From WHSW01 sp963729075 (GTDB lineage: Bacteria; Actinomycetota; Thermoleophilia; Solirubrobacterales; 70-9): a DNA stretch of 64,000 nucleotides. The stretch is from positions 97,209-161,208 of the forward strand of contig CAVSMU010000019.1 in NCBI GenBank assembly GCA_963729075.1, read 5' to 3'. Position numbers and translations under genes: made by a program. Positions 8,041 to 16,654 of this stretch are shown piece by piece (the stretch's first letter is position 1; the number at the start of each line of letters is the position of its first letter). The notes beneath the pieces were generated by a model. It ran no database searches. It saw nothing but the letters and a program-made list of their open reading frames with translations, and was not told the DNA's origin.

Positions 8041-8110
8041 GAGAAGGCGTAAGCCACCGAGCGTTCCGCCCGGTGGCTCCGCCTGCTCTTCCTGGGGTGA
8101 TCGGAGGAAG

Positions 8111-10006
8111 CTAGGTGACCTCGGAGACCTCGGCGCGGCGCCTGCGGTCGTAGGCGATCTCGCGGATGTCCCACTCGGTCGTCTCGGGGCGCGGGAAGAG
8201 GCCGGCGACCCGATCGTGGTGCGCCTTGCGCTCGGCGCGGGTCTGCTCGATGAGGCGCAGGACCGGGCTCGAACCCGCAGCGCGCTCGCGCTCGTCTGAC
8301 GGCTCGGGCTCCGGCGTCTCCGCCGGCGCGCCTGCGGGGGCCGGTACCGGCGTCAGCTGTCGGGTCCCGGGCTCGGCCGGCCCACCGAAGATCTGTCTTG
8401 CTCTCGCGATCACACTCTCCTCCTCCGGCTCGGGGCTCGGTTCGGGTGAGATTCGCCGGTCGAGGCCGGACACCTCCCGCGCGATGCCGTCGAGCTCCTC
8501 GGCGAGGGAGGGCTCGTCGGCGTCCACCGCACCGCGCGGCTCCTCGCTCACCTCGACCCAATCGGGCACTTCGGTCTCATCGGCCTCCGGCTCCGCGGGC
8601 GCGTCGACATCCTCCGGCTCGTCGACCTCGTCGAGCGCATCGGCCTCCTCGGCCACGGGCTCGAGGTCCCATTCGGTCGTGCTGCCGCGCTGACGGGCGT
8701 CGCCCTCGCCGACCGCGAGGCCGTCGGCGAGCAGGATCTCGTCCGCCGTCGTGCGCAGGTCTGACCCGAGGTGCCCGACCGCCGCGTCGGTGAGGATCGC
8801 CCTGGTGAGCTCCTCCAGGGCGGCGGCCGTCTCGGCCGGGCTCATCGTTCCGGCGCCGGGCGCGACCTCGCCACTCCAGAGCTCACGCTCGAGGCCGATG
8901 GCGCGATCGACGACCGCCTTTACCTGGCCGCGGCGGTCGGGCTCGGCGCAGAGCGCCGCCACCCGCATCGACAGTCCCAGGCCCGCGGGCCCACCGCCCT
9001 CGAGGACGAACCGAAGCGCCAGCAGGTGGTCGTTGAGCGCCTCGATGACGACGTTGCGCTCGAGGCCGGCCTCGAACCGCGCGAGCGAGCGGCCGAGCAT
9101 CGCGGGGAAGCCCGGACGCTCCGCAACCTGGCGAGCGAACGGGCTCCCGGACGCGGACAGGGCGCGGGAGAGCGCCGCCAAGCCGCCGAGCTCGGTGTCG
9201 ACCAGCCGGTAGCCGCCCGGGCGCTGGCGTCCCGCGCCCGTCGCGATCCGCCGCCAGCGATCGCCGGCGGTGCGCGTCCATGCGTGGGGGCCGAGGCCGA
9301 CGCCGCCGGCCTTGAACAGCCTCAGGGTGGTGATCAGCCGACGGAACGCTTCGACGGCGGCCAACCCGGGATCGGCAGCGTCCTCGCCGCCACCCCGACC
9401 GGGCTCTTCGACCCGGACAACGGCGAGGAACGCCGGCTCCCACGGCGAGACCCCGAGTCCCTCGCCGGTGCGCGCTTCTGAGGGAACGTCGACCGTGTCG
9501 GCGCGGACGATCGAGGCCGTCGCGAGGTCGAGCCGCGTAACCGGCATCTGCAGGCCGCGCAGCGGGACGATGACCTCGATCTGGCCCGGCTCGCCGTCGC
9601 CGCCGGCCTGCAGCTCGGCGATCGCGGCATCGAGTCGATCGTCGTCGAGGGTGAAGTCGGTGCTGTCGAGCCACATCCGGCAGAGGAAAACGGTTCCCGC
9701 GAGCTCCGCGCGTTGGCGCGGCTCTTCCGGGACGGCGATCCCCATGCCCTCCAAGTAGTCGCCGGCCAGTCCGGCGGCCTCGAGCGCGGCGCACGCGGCG
9801 CCGAAGGAGTCGAGCCGGTGAAGCTCGCCGGCGTGGTCGCGTACGAACTGCTCGGTGAGCGGCTCGTAGCGGCAGAGCGGCGAGCCGTCGCCCGGCTCAC
9901 GCACCTCGTATGGAACCTCCGCTCCCGCGGCGATCAACCCATGCAGGCACTTGGCGGCGTCGTAGGCCATCGCCACCAGCGCCTCGTTCACCACCAGGTC
10001 GCGCAT
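8111..10006 (-). CDS. Conserved-looking hypothetical protein, 631 aa, two-part with acidic linker
   Basis: I do not recognise this family. Residues 1-~430 are a soluble, helix-rich region starting MRDLVVNEALVAMAYDAAKC, with no P-loop and no membrane segment. Residues ~450-530 are a highly acidic linker (DALDEVDEPEDVDAPAEPE). The C-terminal part has a Pro/Ala-rich spacer and ends ETTEWDIREIAYDRRRRAEV. A short motif TTEWD occurs twice: once at the start of the linker (STTEWDLEPV) and once at the C-terminus (ETTEWDIREI). This suggests a repeated docking peptide. It is preceded by a hairpin that separates it from hxlR. A phage-portal or scaffold-like role is only a guess. Confidence 0.7.
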   Translation of the reverse strand: MRDLVVNEALVAMAYDAAKCLHGLIAAGAEVPYEVREPGDGSPLCRYEPLTEQFVRDHAGELHRLDSFGAACAALEAAGLAGDYLEGMGIAVPEEPRQRAELAGTVFLCRMWLDSTDFTLDDDRLDAAIAELQAGGDGEPGQIEVIVPLRGLQMPVTRLDLATASIVRADTVDVPSEARTGEGLGVSPWEPAFLAVVRVEEPGRGGGEDAADPGLAAVEAFRRLITTLRLFKAGGVGLGPHAWTRTAGDRWRRIATGAGRQRPGGYRLVDTELGGLAALSRALSASGSPFARQVAERPGFPAMLGRSLARFEAGLERNVVIEALNDHLLALRFVLEGGGPAGLGLSMRVAALCAEPDRRGQVKAVVDRAIGLERELWSGEVAPGAGTMSPAETAAALEELTRAILTDAAVGHLGSDLRTTADEILLADGLAVGEGDARQRGSTTEWDLEPVAEEADALDEVDEPEDVDAPAEPEADETEVPDWVEVSEEPRGAVDADEPSLAEELDGIAREVSGLDRRISPEPSPEPEEESVIARARQIFGGPAEPGTRQLTPVPAPAGAPAETPEPEPSDERERAAGSSPVLRLIEQTRAERKAHHDRVAGLFPRPETTEWDIREIAYDRRRRAEVSEVT

Positions 10007-10043
10007 GCGGACAGGGTTCGCGGTGGAAGGGACCGCATCCTCC

Positions 10044-10063
10044 CCTGCAAGCGGGGTTGCAGG
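10044..10063 (-). terminator. 7-bp perfect hairpin after the HxlR gene
   Basis: CCTGCAA (10044-10050), 6-nt loop, TTGCAGG (10057-10063). It lies between the hxlR stop at 10070 and the start of the 631-aa gene at 10006, both on the minus strand. It could end the hxlR transcript or shape the leader of the next gene. Confidence 0.4.
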
Positions 10064-10069
10064 ATACGG

Positions 10070-10432
10070 CTAGACCGTGACCGCGGCCCGGGAACGCCCG
10101 TCGCCCGACTGCGGGGCGCCGAACAGCCAGCGCCTGCCGTACTTGCGCATGTCCTCGATCAGCGGAACGAGGGCGCGGCCCTTCTCGGTCAGCGCATACT
10201 CGACCCGCGGCGGCACCTCGGGATAGGTATGCCGCGCGACGATCCCGTGCTCCTCGAGCGCCCGCAGGCGCAGCGAGAGCGTACGCGGGCTGATCCCGTC
10301 GAGTGAGCGCTCGAGCTCACAGAACCGCCGACTCTCCTCGGCGAGGTCGCGGATCACGAGGAGCGTCCACTTCCCGGAGATGATCTCGGCGGTGCGGCAA
10401 ACTGGACAGGTGGGATCCGTCATCGGAGCCAT
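10070..10432 (-). CDS. HxlR-family transcriptional regulator
   Basis: 120 aa with the compact winged helix of HxlR proteins: CPVCRTAEIISGKWTLLVIR, then RRFCELERSLDGISPRTLSL and LRALEEHGIVARHTYPEVPP, then VEYALTEKGRALVPLIEDM. The N-terminal CPV-C pair is where redox- or aldehyde-sensing members carry reactive cysteines, so a thiol-based signal is possible. The start could also be ATG 10423 (MTDPTCPVC), which is closer to the family norm. A palindrome and a TATACT box upstream suggest autoregulation. No obvious target gene is adjacent, the sulfatases lying upstream on the same strand. Confidence 0.9.
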   Translation of the reverse strand: MAPMTDPTCPVCRTAEIISGKWTLLVIRDLAEESRRFCELERSLDGISPRTLSLRLRALEEHGIVARHTYPEVPPRVEYALTEKGRALVPLIEDMRKYGRRWLFGAPQSGDGRSRAAVTV

Positions 10433-10487
10433 GTGGCGGCCGGGCGGCGGTGAGTTGATCTCGGAGGGTGCTGCCGGCGCGCGGCCG

Positions 10488-10524
10488 AGTATAGCTCAAT
10501 GCTTTACCAACTGAAGTAGCTTCA
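10488..10524 (-). promoter_or_regulatory. Putative hxlR promoter and operator
   Basis: On the minus strand TATACT (10493-10488) is a good -10 box about 56 nt before the hxlR ATG. Upstream of it sits the perfect palindrome TGAAG-TAG-CTTCA (10512-10524), roughly at the -35 position. A palindrome overlapping -35 is a common place for an autoregulator to bind. The stretch is AT-richer than its surroundings. Confidence 0.4.
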
Positions 10525-10554
10525 ACGGAGGAAGCGCCGCCGCCCCGGGCGCGC

Positions 10555-12159
10555 TCAGCGCCGCTTGCGCGGGGCCGGCACGTCGGGATCGAGCAGGCAG
10601 CTCGGCCCCGCGCAGACACGCAACTGGGCGAGGGCGTCCTCGAGCGCAGCTCGGGTGCGACGGTAGGAGCGCTTGCGATCGACGCTCTCGAGCTGGTAGG
10701 GATCGCGCCGCAGGTCGTAGAGCTCGCGGTCGGTCAGCGCGCCGGCTCCGATCTGGGCATCGAGGCCCTCCTCGGCCGACGCGAGCTCGAGCTCGTAGCG
10801 CTCGATGTACGCGTAGCGGCCCGTGCGAACGCCGATGAACGACCGGGCGACCGCGCCCCCGCCGCCCGCCCGCGGGGGCCGCTTCGCCTCGATCAGGACC
10901 GCCCGGGCCCGGTCGCGCTCCCCCGCCAGGTACGGCGCCAGCGAGCGGCCGTCCTGGGGGCGCGCGGCCGCCTCCGGCGCGGTCGCCCCCGCGAAGTCCA
11001 TGATCGTCGGCACGAGGTCGACGTCGGCCACCGGGTCGGCCACCCGGGTCCCCGCCGCGATTCCCGGGCCGCGGATCAGCATCGGGACCCGGATCGCCTC
11101 CTCGTACGGGTAGAGCTTGCCGGAGCGGAGCCGGTGCTCACCGTTCATGTAGCCGTTGTCTGAGGTGAAGATCACGTAGGTGTTGCCGGCGAGCCCGGCG
11201 GACTCGAGCGCGCCGACGATCTGCTCGACGCCCTCGTCCACCGCGAGCAGGCTCGCCAGCTCGCAGCGGTAGCGCTTGGCGATGTCGCGGCGCTCCTCGC
11301 GGGTGATCGGCTTTTCCTTGCGGACGATCGCCGGCTTGTCGGAGAGGTCCTCCTCGTCGAACGACGGCGGCCGCGGCAGCTTGCGGTTGCGGAACGCGTT
11401 CGCGTGCCGGGGCGCGGGCTTCGCGCGCGCCGTGTCGAACGAGAACGGCTTCGGGCTTGCGCAGCGGCGGCCCGCCTCGTCGTTGCGACCCACGCCCCAG
11501 TGGGGCGCCGTGTAGGAGACGTGGAGGAAGAACGGATCGGGGTCGGTCGCGTGCGAACGGATGTATGGGACCGCGTACTCGCGGGTGAAGACGTCGGTCT
11601 GATAGTCGGAGTCCCCGCTGCCGTAGCCGACCAGGCCGCCGGCCGAGTCGGCCAGCTCGTAGTCGTAGTAGCGGGTCGCCGTTGCCGGCACCAGCCCGCG
11701 CCAGTCGTCCCAGCCCGGCGGCGGGACGAGCTCCGGGTAGTTGTGGATCCACTTGCCCACCAGCGCCGTGTCGTAGCCGGCTGCGTCGAGCCAGGCAGGC
11801 AACACCCGATCCGGCTCGCGCAGGTTCTCGTAGCCGCCGCCGGTGTCCGGCCGGTTGTCGATCACGCCGTGGTTGTGCGGGTACTGTCCGGTGATCCAGG
11901 TCGTCCGCGCAGGACAGCAGAGCGGGTAGGACGCGACGTAGGTCTCGAGCGTGGCGCCCCGATCGCCGAGCGCCGCCCGTGTTCGCTTCATCACCCGCAG
12001 TGAGGCCAGGGTCTGGTCGTCGGTCGTGATCAGGACGACGTTCGGCGCCCCCGCTCCGGCGACGGCCGGCTCTCCTGGGGCGGCGACGGCCGCGGTCAGC
12101 CCGACGGCGACGAACACGGTGGCCGCCGAGGCGATCGCGCGCTTGGTGATCGTGCCCAT
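10555..12159 (-). CDS. Secreted sulfatase (alkaline phosphatase superfamily)
   Basis: 534 aa from ATG 12159, which gives a signal peptide (MGTITKRAIASAATVFVAVG, cleavage after ~AVAAPG); a longer frame to 12360 adds unlikely sequence. PNVVLITTDDQ supplies metal-binding Asp47/Asp48. CCPARTTWITGQYPHNHG contains the sulfatase motif C-x-P-x-R, with Cys81 expected to be converted to formylglycine. YVIFTSDNGYMNGEHRL and GKLYPYEEAIRVPMLIRGPG are the other conserved blocks. It cleaves sulfate esters outside the cell; the substrate is unknown. It is a tandem paralogue of the next gene, 43 nt apart, so probably co-transcribed. Confidence 0.92.
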   Translation of the reverse strand: MGTITKRAIASAATVFVAVGLTAAVAAPGEPAVAGAGAPNVVLITTDDQTLASLRVMKRTRAALGDRGATLETYVASYPLCCPARTTWITGQYPHNHGVIDNRPDTGGGYENLREPDRVLPAWLDAAGYDTALVGKWIHNYPELVPPPGWDDWRGLVPATATRYYDYELADSAGGLVGYGSGDSDYQTDVFTREYAVPYIRSHATDPDPFFLHVSYTAPHWGVGRNDEAGRRCASPKPFSFDTARAKPAPRHANAFRNRKLPRPPSFDEEDLSDKPAIVRKEKPITREERRDIAKRYRCELASLLAVDEGVEQIVGALESAGLAGNTYVIFTSDNGYMNGEHRLRSGKLYPYEEAIRVPMLIRGPGIAAGTRVADPVADVDLVPTIMDFAGATAPEAAARPQDGRSLAPYLAGERDRARAVLIEAKRPPRAGGGGAVARSFIGVRTGRYAYIERYELELASAEEGLDAQIGAGALTDRELYDLRRDPYQLESVDRKRSYRRTRAALEDALAQLRVCAGPSCLLDPDVPAPRKRR

Positions 12160-12202
12160 CCCTGTGCCAAACAGCCCCGGACGCCGAAGGTAGCGGCCCA
12201 CG

Positions 12203-13837
12203 TCAGCGCCCCGGCCGCGGCACGGTGGCCGTGATCGCGCAATCGGCGCCCGCGCAGTGCTCGAGCCGACCGAGCAGTCCGGCGAGCGTTCGACGGGCCG
12301 CGGCGTAGGTCGCATCGCGGTCGCGGCTCTCGAGCTGGTACGGGTCGCGCCGCAGGTCATAGAGCTCGATGTCGGTAGTGCGCCCGGCCCCGATCTCGAG
12401 CTCGATGCCCTCGGCGCGGCTCGTTACCCGCGCGCGCCGATGCTCGACGTAGGTGTAGCGGGCCGTCCGCACGCCGACGTAAGAACGCACCTTGAATCCA
12501 CGGCGTGCCCGCACCGCCTCCTTGCGGCCCTCGAGCAGGATCGCTCGCCCGGCCAGGGACTCGTCGCCCTGCATCGTCGCGCGCAGCGAGACGCCGTCGA
12601 GCACCCTCGCGAGCTCGTCAGGCACGCCGACGCCGGCGAGCTCGAGGATCGTCGGGGCGAGGTCGGCGTTGACCACCGGGTCGGCGTCAACAGTCCCGGC
12701 GCGCACTCCCGGCGAGCGGACGACGAGCGGGACTCGAATCGCCTCCTCATAGGGGAGGTTCTTGCCCAGCAGCCTGTGCTCGCCCGCGAGGATCCCCTGG
12801 TCGGCGGTGAAGACGATCGTCGTGGACTCGAGCCTGCCGGCAGTGCGCAGCTCGGCCACGAGGCCGGCGACCGCGTCGTCGACCGAGAGCAGTGCCGCGA
12901 GCCCGCAGCGATAGCTGCGGTCGATCTTCTCCAGCGTTCCCTCGTCGATCGGGTCGCGCCTGGCGACGAAGTCCGGCTTGTCGGAGAGGTCGCGCTCGTC
13001 GAACGACGGGGGCCGCGGCACCGGCGCCCGCATGAAGCGGCTCGCGTAGCGCGCCGGCGGGATCGCGCTCTGCCCGCCGCCGCGTTGGTCGGGACGATCG
13101 CGCGAGCAGCGCCGGCCCGCAGCGTCGAGGCGGCCGAGCCCGTCGTGTGGCGGGTGCAGCGACAGCCAGAGGAAGAACGGATCGGGGTCGGTCGCGTGAG
13201 CCGCGACGAACGGCAGCGCGTACTCGCGCGTCAGCGCGTCCGTCTGGTAGTCGGGCGCGGCGCTGCCGAAGTGGCGCGACTTTCCGGGCCCGGCGAAGAC
13301 GTCGAAGTCGTAATACGAGGACAAGCCCTCACCCCCGGCCCCGACGAGCCCGGTCCACTCGTCCCAGCCCGGCGGCGCCGTGCGCGGCGAGCGCAGCCCG
13401 TTGAGCCACTTGCCGGCGAACGCGGTGTCGTATCCGGCTGCATCGAGCCACGCCGCCAGGTTGCGCTCGGGGTCGATCAGCGACTGATAGGCGCCACCGC
13501 TGCCTCGGGTGTTGCCCTTGGCGCCGTGGTTGTGTGCGTACTGACCGGTGAGGAAGGTCGCCCGCGAGGGGCAGCAGAGCGGGTAGGACGCGACCGCGTT
13601 CTCGAACGTCACACCGGACCCGCCGAGCAGCCGCCGCACCGACGGCAGCGCCCGCATCATGCCCGGGCCCTGGTCGTCGGTCATGACGACGATGAAGCTC
13701 TGACGAGCCTCCGGCAGCTGTGCAGCTGCCTCACGGCCGCCGGTAAGCCCGACGACCAGCAGCAGCGCGAGCAGGCTCACGGCACTGAGCGCCGAGAGGC
13801 AAGCCCGCCAAGGACGACTCGCGCTTCGCGCTCGCAC
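12203..13837 (-). CDS. Secreted sulfatase, upstream paralogue
   Basis: A sulfatase with the same architecture as its neighbour: SFIVVMTDDQGPGMMRALP (metal ligands), then SYPLCCPSRATFLTGQYAHN with formylglycine site C-x-P-S-R at Cys88 (numbered from the start used here), and STTIVFTADQGILAGEHRLL. I place the start at GTG 13837, preceded by GGAGG at suitable spacing and giving a clean signal peptide (ACLSALSAVSLLALLLVVGL). The frame runs back to ATG 13909, but that part is low-complexity hairpin DNA. Both enzymes need a formylglycine-generating enzyme encoded elsewhere. Confidence 0.92.
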   Translation of the reverse strand: MRARSASRPWRACLSALSAVSLLALLLVVGLTGGREAAAQLPEARQSFIVVMTDDQGPGMMRALPSVRRLLGGSGVTFENAVASYPLCCPSRATFLTGQYAHNHGAKGNTRGSGGAYQSLIDPERNLAAWLDAAGYDTAFAGKWLNGLRSPRTAPPGWDEWTGLVGAGGEGLSSYYDFDVFAGPGKSRHFGSAAPDYQTDALTREYALPFVAAHATDPDPFFLWLSLHPPHDGLGRLDAAGRRCSRDRPDQRGGGQSAIPPARYASRFMRAPVPRPPSFDERDLSDKPDFVARRDPIDEGTLEKIDRSYRCGLAALLSVDDAVAGLVAELRTAGRLESTTIVFTADQGILAGEHRLLGKNLPYEEAIRVPLVVRSPGVRAGTVDADPVVNADLAPTILELAGVGVPDELARVLDGVSLRATMQGDESLAGRAILLEGRKEAVRARRGFKVRSYVGVRTARYTYVEHRRARVTSRAEGIELEIGAGRTTDIELYDLRRDPYQLESRDRDATYAAARRTLAGLLGRLEHCAGADCAITATVPRPGR

Positions 13838-13935
13838 CGCTCCCTCCGGTCGCTGGCGTGGCGTGCTTCGCACGCGAGCGACCGAGGACCTCGTGCTTCG
13901 CACTCGCATCGCGCCTTCGGCGCTGAGGCGGCGCC
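13803..13935. repeat. Cluster of GCGAAGC-type mini-hairpins
   Basis: Between the rpoD stop and the sulfatase start, short perfect hairpins with a GAA or TTC loop follow each other: GCGCTTCGCGC, CGTGCTTCGCACG, GTGCTTCGCAC and GCGCCTTCGGCGC. GCGAAGC is known to fold as an exceptionally stable DNA mini-hairpin, and C(TTCG)G is the RNA equivalent. The cluster may end rpoD transcription. It also overlaps the extra N-terminal codons of the longer sulfatase reading frame. Confidence 0.55.
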
Positions 13936-13944
13936 TATCGGCGC

Positions 13945-15048
13945 TCAGGCGACTTCGCGAAGCTTCTGGGCCTCAGCGAGGCTCTGGAGCTTCTTCAGCG
14001 ACTGATTCTCGATCTGGCGGATGCGCTCGCGGGTGACGTTGAACGTCCGCCCGACCTCGTCGAGCGTCCGCGGGTGCTCGCCGCCGAGCCCGTAGCGCAG
14101 CTCGAGCACGCGCCGCTCGCGATAGGAGAGATTCTCGAGCGCTTCGCGCAGCGCCTCCTTGGTCAGGAGGTCGGCTGCGCGCTCGAACGGCGACTCGGCC
14201 TTCTCGTCGGCGATGAACTGCCCGAACTCCGACTCCTCCTCGTCGCCGACCGGCTTTTCGAGCGACACCGGCGCCTGCGCTGAGCGCTTGATCTGATCGA
14301 CCTCCTCGGGATCGATGCCCGTGACCTCGGCGATCTCGTCCGGGGTCGGCTCGCGGCCGAGCTCGGTGACCAGCTTGCGCTCCGCGCGGCCGATCTTGTT
14401 CAGCTTCTCGACCACGTGCACCGGGATCCGGATCGTGCGCGCCTTGTCGGCGAGCGCGCGGGCGATCGCCTGGCGGATCCACCACGTCGCATAGGTGGAG
14501 AACTTGAAGCCCTTGCGGTAGTCGAACTTCTCCGCGGCGCGCACGAGCCCCAGCGTGCCCTCCTGGATCAGATCGAGGAACGGCAGCCCCTGGTTGCGGT
14601 AGTTCTTCGCGATCGAGACCACGAGCCGCAGGTTCGACTCGACCATCTTCTGCTTCGCGTCGAGATCGCCGCGCTCGATGCGCTTCGCCAGGTCGACCTC
14701 CTCCTGCGCGGTCAGCAGCCGCACCTTGCCGATGTCCTTGAGGAACAGCTGCAGCGAGTCGGTGGTCATGTCGGGCTTCAGGTCGAGCGCCGTCTTCGCG
14801 CGGCGCTTGCCGCGCTTCGGCTCCGCACGCTCGGCCTCGGCCGCCGACGCCTGGGCCGGATCGACGTCGTCGACCATCTCCACGCCGTGCCCCTCGAGGA
14901 AGCCGTAGAGCTCCTCGATGTCGCCCTCGTCGACGTCGACCTCGGCCAGCGCCTGGGCGACCTCGCCGTAAGCGATCACGCCCTCGGTCTGACCCTTGGC
15001 GACCAGGTTCTTGACTTCCTCGAGCTCCTGAAGCTCCGTGATCAGCAT
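13945..15048 (-). CDS. rpoD: Primary (housekeeping) RNA polymerase sigma factor
   Basis: 367 aa from ATG 15048 (MLITELQELEEVKNLVAKGQ), which starts with region 1.1-like sequence. An acidic/basic linker follows, then region 1.2 (DSLQLFLKDIGKVRLLTAQE) and region 2 (NLRLVVSIAKNYRNQGLPFL, DLIQEGTLGLVRAAEKFDY and KFSTYATWWIRQAIARAL), where the -10 element is recognised. Region 3 follows (IRIPVHVVEKLNKIGRAERK), then region 4 with the helix-turn-helix TLDEVGRTFNVTRERIRQIE. All match group 1 sigma factors. The frame is open to 15168, but the extra 40 residues lack conservation features. It is the likely reader of the TANNNT boxes seen across the window. Confidence 0.95.
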   Translation of the reverse strand: MLITELQELEEVKNLVAKGQTEGVIAYGEVAQALAEVDVDEGDIEELYGFLEGHGVEMVDDVDPAQASAAEAERAEPKRGKRRAKTALDLKPDMTTDSLQLFLKDIGKVRLLTAQEEVDLAKRIERGDLDAKQKMVESNLRLVVSIAKNYRNQGLPFLDLIQEGTLGLVRAAEKFDYRKGFKFSTYATWWIRQAIARALADKARTIRIPVHVVEKLNKIGRAERKLVTELGREPTPDEIAEVTGIDPEEVDQIKRSAQAPVSLEKPVGDEEESEFGQFIADEKAESPFERAADLLTKEALREALENLSYRERRVLELRYGLGGEHPRTLDEVGRTFNVTRERIRQIENQSLKKLQSLAEAQKLREVA

Positions 15049-15407
15049 CGCTTGCCTACGTCTTCCTTCCTGGTCTGGTCGGTCTTGTCGCGGTTGCGGG
15101 GTCGCGGGATGCGACCCGGGTCCACGACGCCCCGCCTCGACTCCCATGTCCGCCGCGGATTTGCTCAAACGTGTGTTCGAATCGTAGCGCTATCTTTTTT
15201 GTAGTCAAGCGCGAAGCCGCTGTTTGCGGGGGATTCGGGGCCAGGGAGACCGACAACGGGCGCCTGGAAAACCCTTCAACCCCGCTACCCGAAGACGGTT
15301 ACGGCCAATCGCAAGACCCCGCTCATCCCGCCAGCCGCGACGGCCCGGCGCGCGGGGGCGGAGGCGCAACGCGCGCGTCCGCCGATCGCGATGGAATACG
15401 TGCTGCG

Positions 15408-15800
15408 GTGAGTGAGGATCGGCCCAGCGAGCAGCCCGACGCCGGGCAGGGTGGCGTGTTCGGCAACCTGCCGGACTCGCGGCCGGGGACGCGGAGTCCC
15501 CGCCGTCGTACCGCGCCCGGCGAGCGCCCGGCGAGCGCCCGTCGGCCCGGCGGCGCGAGGGCGGCGCCGAAGCCCGATCCGCCGCCACGGGCGGCGCCAA
15601 AGCGCGAGCCGAGCCCCGATTCGGCACGCCGCCCGAGTGAGCTTCCGACGTCCGACGAGGCGCAGGCACCCGAGGAAGGCCACGGGCTCGAGGATCTGGC
15701 GTGGGCCGGCGTCGCCGCGGTCGCCGAGGCGGCGACCCTCGCCGTCAGGCTGATCAGCAGGGCGATGGAGGCCGTGCACAAGCCCGCCGACCGTCGGTGA
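15408..15800 (+). CDS. Small Arg/Pro-rich protein upstream of YihY, function unknown
   Basis: 130 aa from GTG 15408 (start uncertain). The first ~85 residues are disordered: Arg-, Pro- and Ala-rich with repeats such as RRPGGARAAPKPDPPPRAAP. The last ~45 (EGHGLEDLAWAGVAAVAEAA, then TLAVRLISRAMEAVHKPADR) form an amphipathic helix that could bind a membrane surface. The stop overlaps the next start in GTGA, so translation is probably coupled to the YihY gene. I do not recognise a family. Coding is supported mainly by the overlap and the clean C-terminal helix. Confidence 0.55.
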   Translation: MSEDRPSEQPDAGQGGVFGNLPDSRPGTRSPRRRTAPGERPASARRPGGARAAPKPDPPPRAAPKREPSPDSARRPSELPTSDEAQAPEEGHGLEDLAWAGVAAVAEAATLAVRLISRAMEAVHKPADRR

Positions 15801-16654
15801 GCTTCCGCTACCTGCGGGTCTTCTGGGAGCGCGCCTACCGCGAGAACATCACCGGGCTGGCGGCGATGGTCGCCTACAACCTGGCGCTGGCGCTGTTCCC
15901 GTTCGTGCTCCTGGTCCTGTTCATCTTCGGCCAGGTGATCGACAACGCCGACGTGCGCCAGACCGTGATCCACGACCTCCAGCAGATCTTCCCCAGCGCC
16001 GAGCAGGACTCACTCGCCGGCGTCGTCGACCGCATCCGCGACAGCTCGGCCACGATCGGCGTCGTCGCGGCGATCGCCACGATCTGGATCGGCGCCTCCT
16101 TCTGGGGCGCGATGGACACCGCCTTCTGCCGCATCTACCACGTCGAATGCCGGGGGTGGGTCGAGCAGAAGCGCTGGGCGCTGTTGATGTTGTTCGTGGT
16201 CATCCTCTTTCTGCCGGCCAGCGTCCTGGTCCCGGTCGCCGAGGGCCTCTTGGCCTCGGGCGCCGCGGACCTTCCGTTCGGGCTCGACAACGTGGGCGCC
16301 CTGCGCACGCTCGGGGTCCTGTTCGCGGCGCTGATGCTCACGTTCGCCGGCTGCTCGCTGATCTACTACGTGGTGCCCAAGGGCCACGTCCCCTGGCGCG
16401 GCGTCTGGCCCGGGGCGCTGTTCGTCACCGGGATCACGGCGATCGGCAACGCCGTCTTCCCGGTCTACCTCACCCAGTCGAACATCGAGCAGCTCGGCGG
16501 CGCGCTCGGCTTCATCCTCATCGCCCTGATCTGGTTCTACTTCGTCAGCCTCACGCTGATGGCCGGGGCGGTGATCAACGCCCTGCGCTACGAGCTCCAC
16601 GACACCGGCAGCGTCGAGGAGGAAAGGGCACGCGCCTTCGCCGAGATGGAATAG
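15797..16654 (+). CDS. YihY/BrkB-family inner membrane protein
   Basis: 285 aa from GTG 15797, which overlaps the upstream TGA. It begins FRYLRVFWERAYRENITGLA, then AMVAYNLALALFPFVLLVLF, the family signature. Six membrane segments follow, including IGVVAAIATIWIGASFWGAM, WALLMLFVVILFLPASVLVP, TLGVLFAALMLTFAGCSLIY and FILIALIWFYFVSLTLMAGA. RIYHVECRGW and YYVVPKGHVPWRGVWPGAL are conserved loops. The family was once mislabelled as RNase BN; its real role is unknown, and a transporter or envelope function is likely. Confidence 0.9.
   Translation: MSFRYLRVFWERAYRENITGLAAMVAYNLALALFPFVLLVLFIFGQVIDNADVRQTVIHDLQQIFPSAEQDSLAGVVDRIRDSSATIGVVAAIATIWIGASFWGAMDTAFCRIYHVECRGWVEQKRWALLMLFVVILFLPASVLVPVAEGLLASGAADLPFGLDNVGALRTLGVLFAALMLTFAGCSLIYYVVPKGHVPWRGVWPGALFVTGITAIGNAVFPVYLTQSNIEQLGGALGFILIALIWFYFVSLTLMAGAVINALRYELHDTGSVEEERARAFAEME

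Noticed and set aside
12160..12360. Extra 67-residue N-terminus of the first sulfatase
   Set aside because: It has no signal-peptide character and overlaps the 3' end of the upstream sulfatase. ATG 12159 gives a proper signal peptide.
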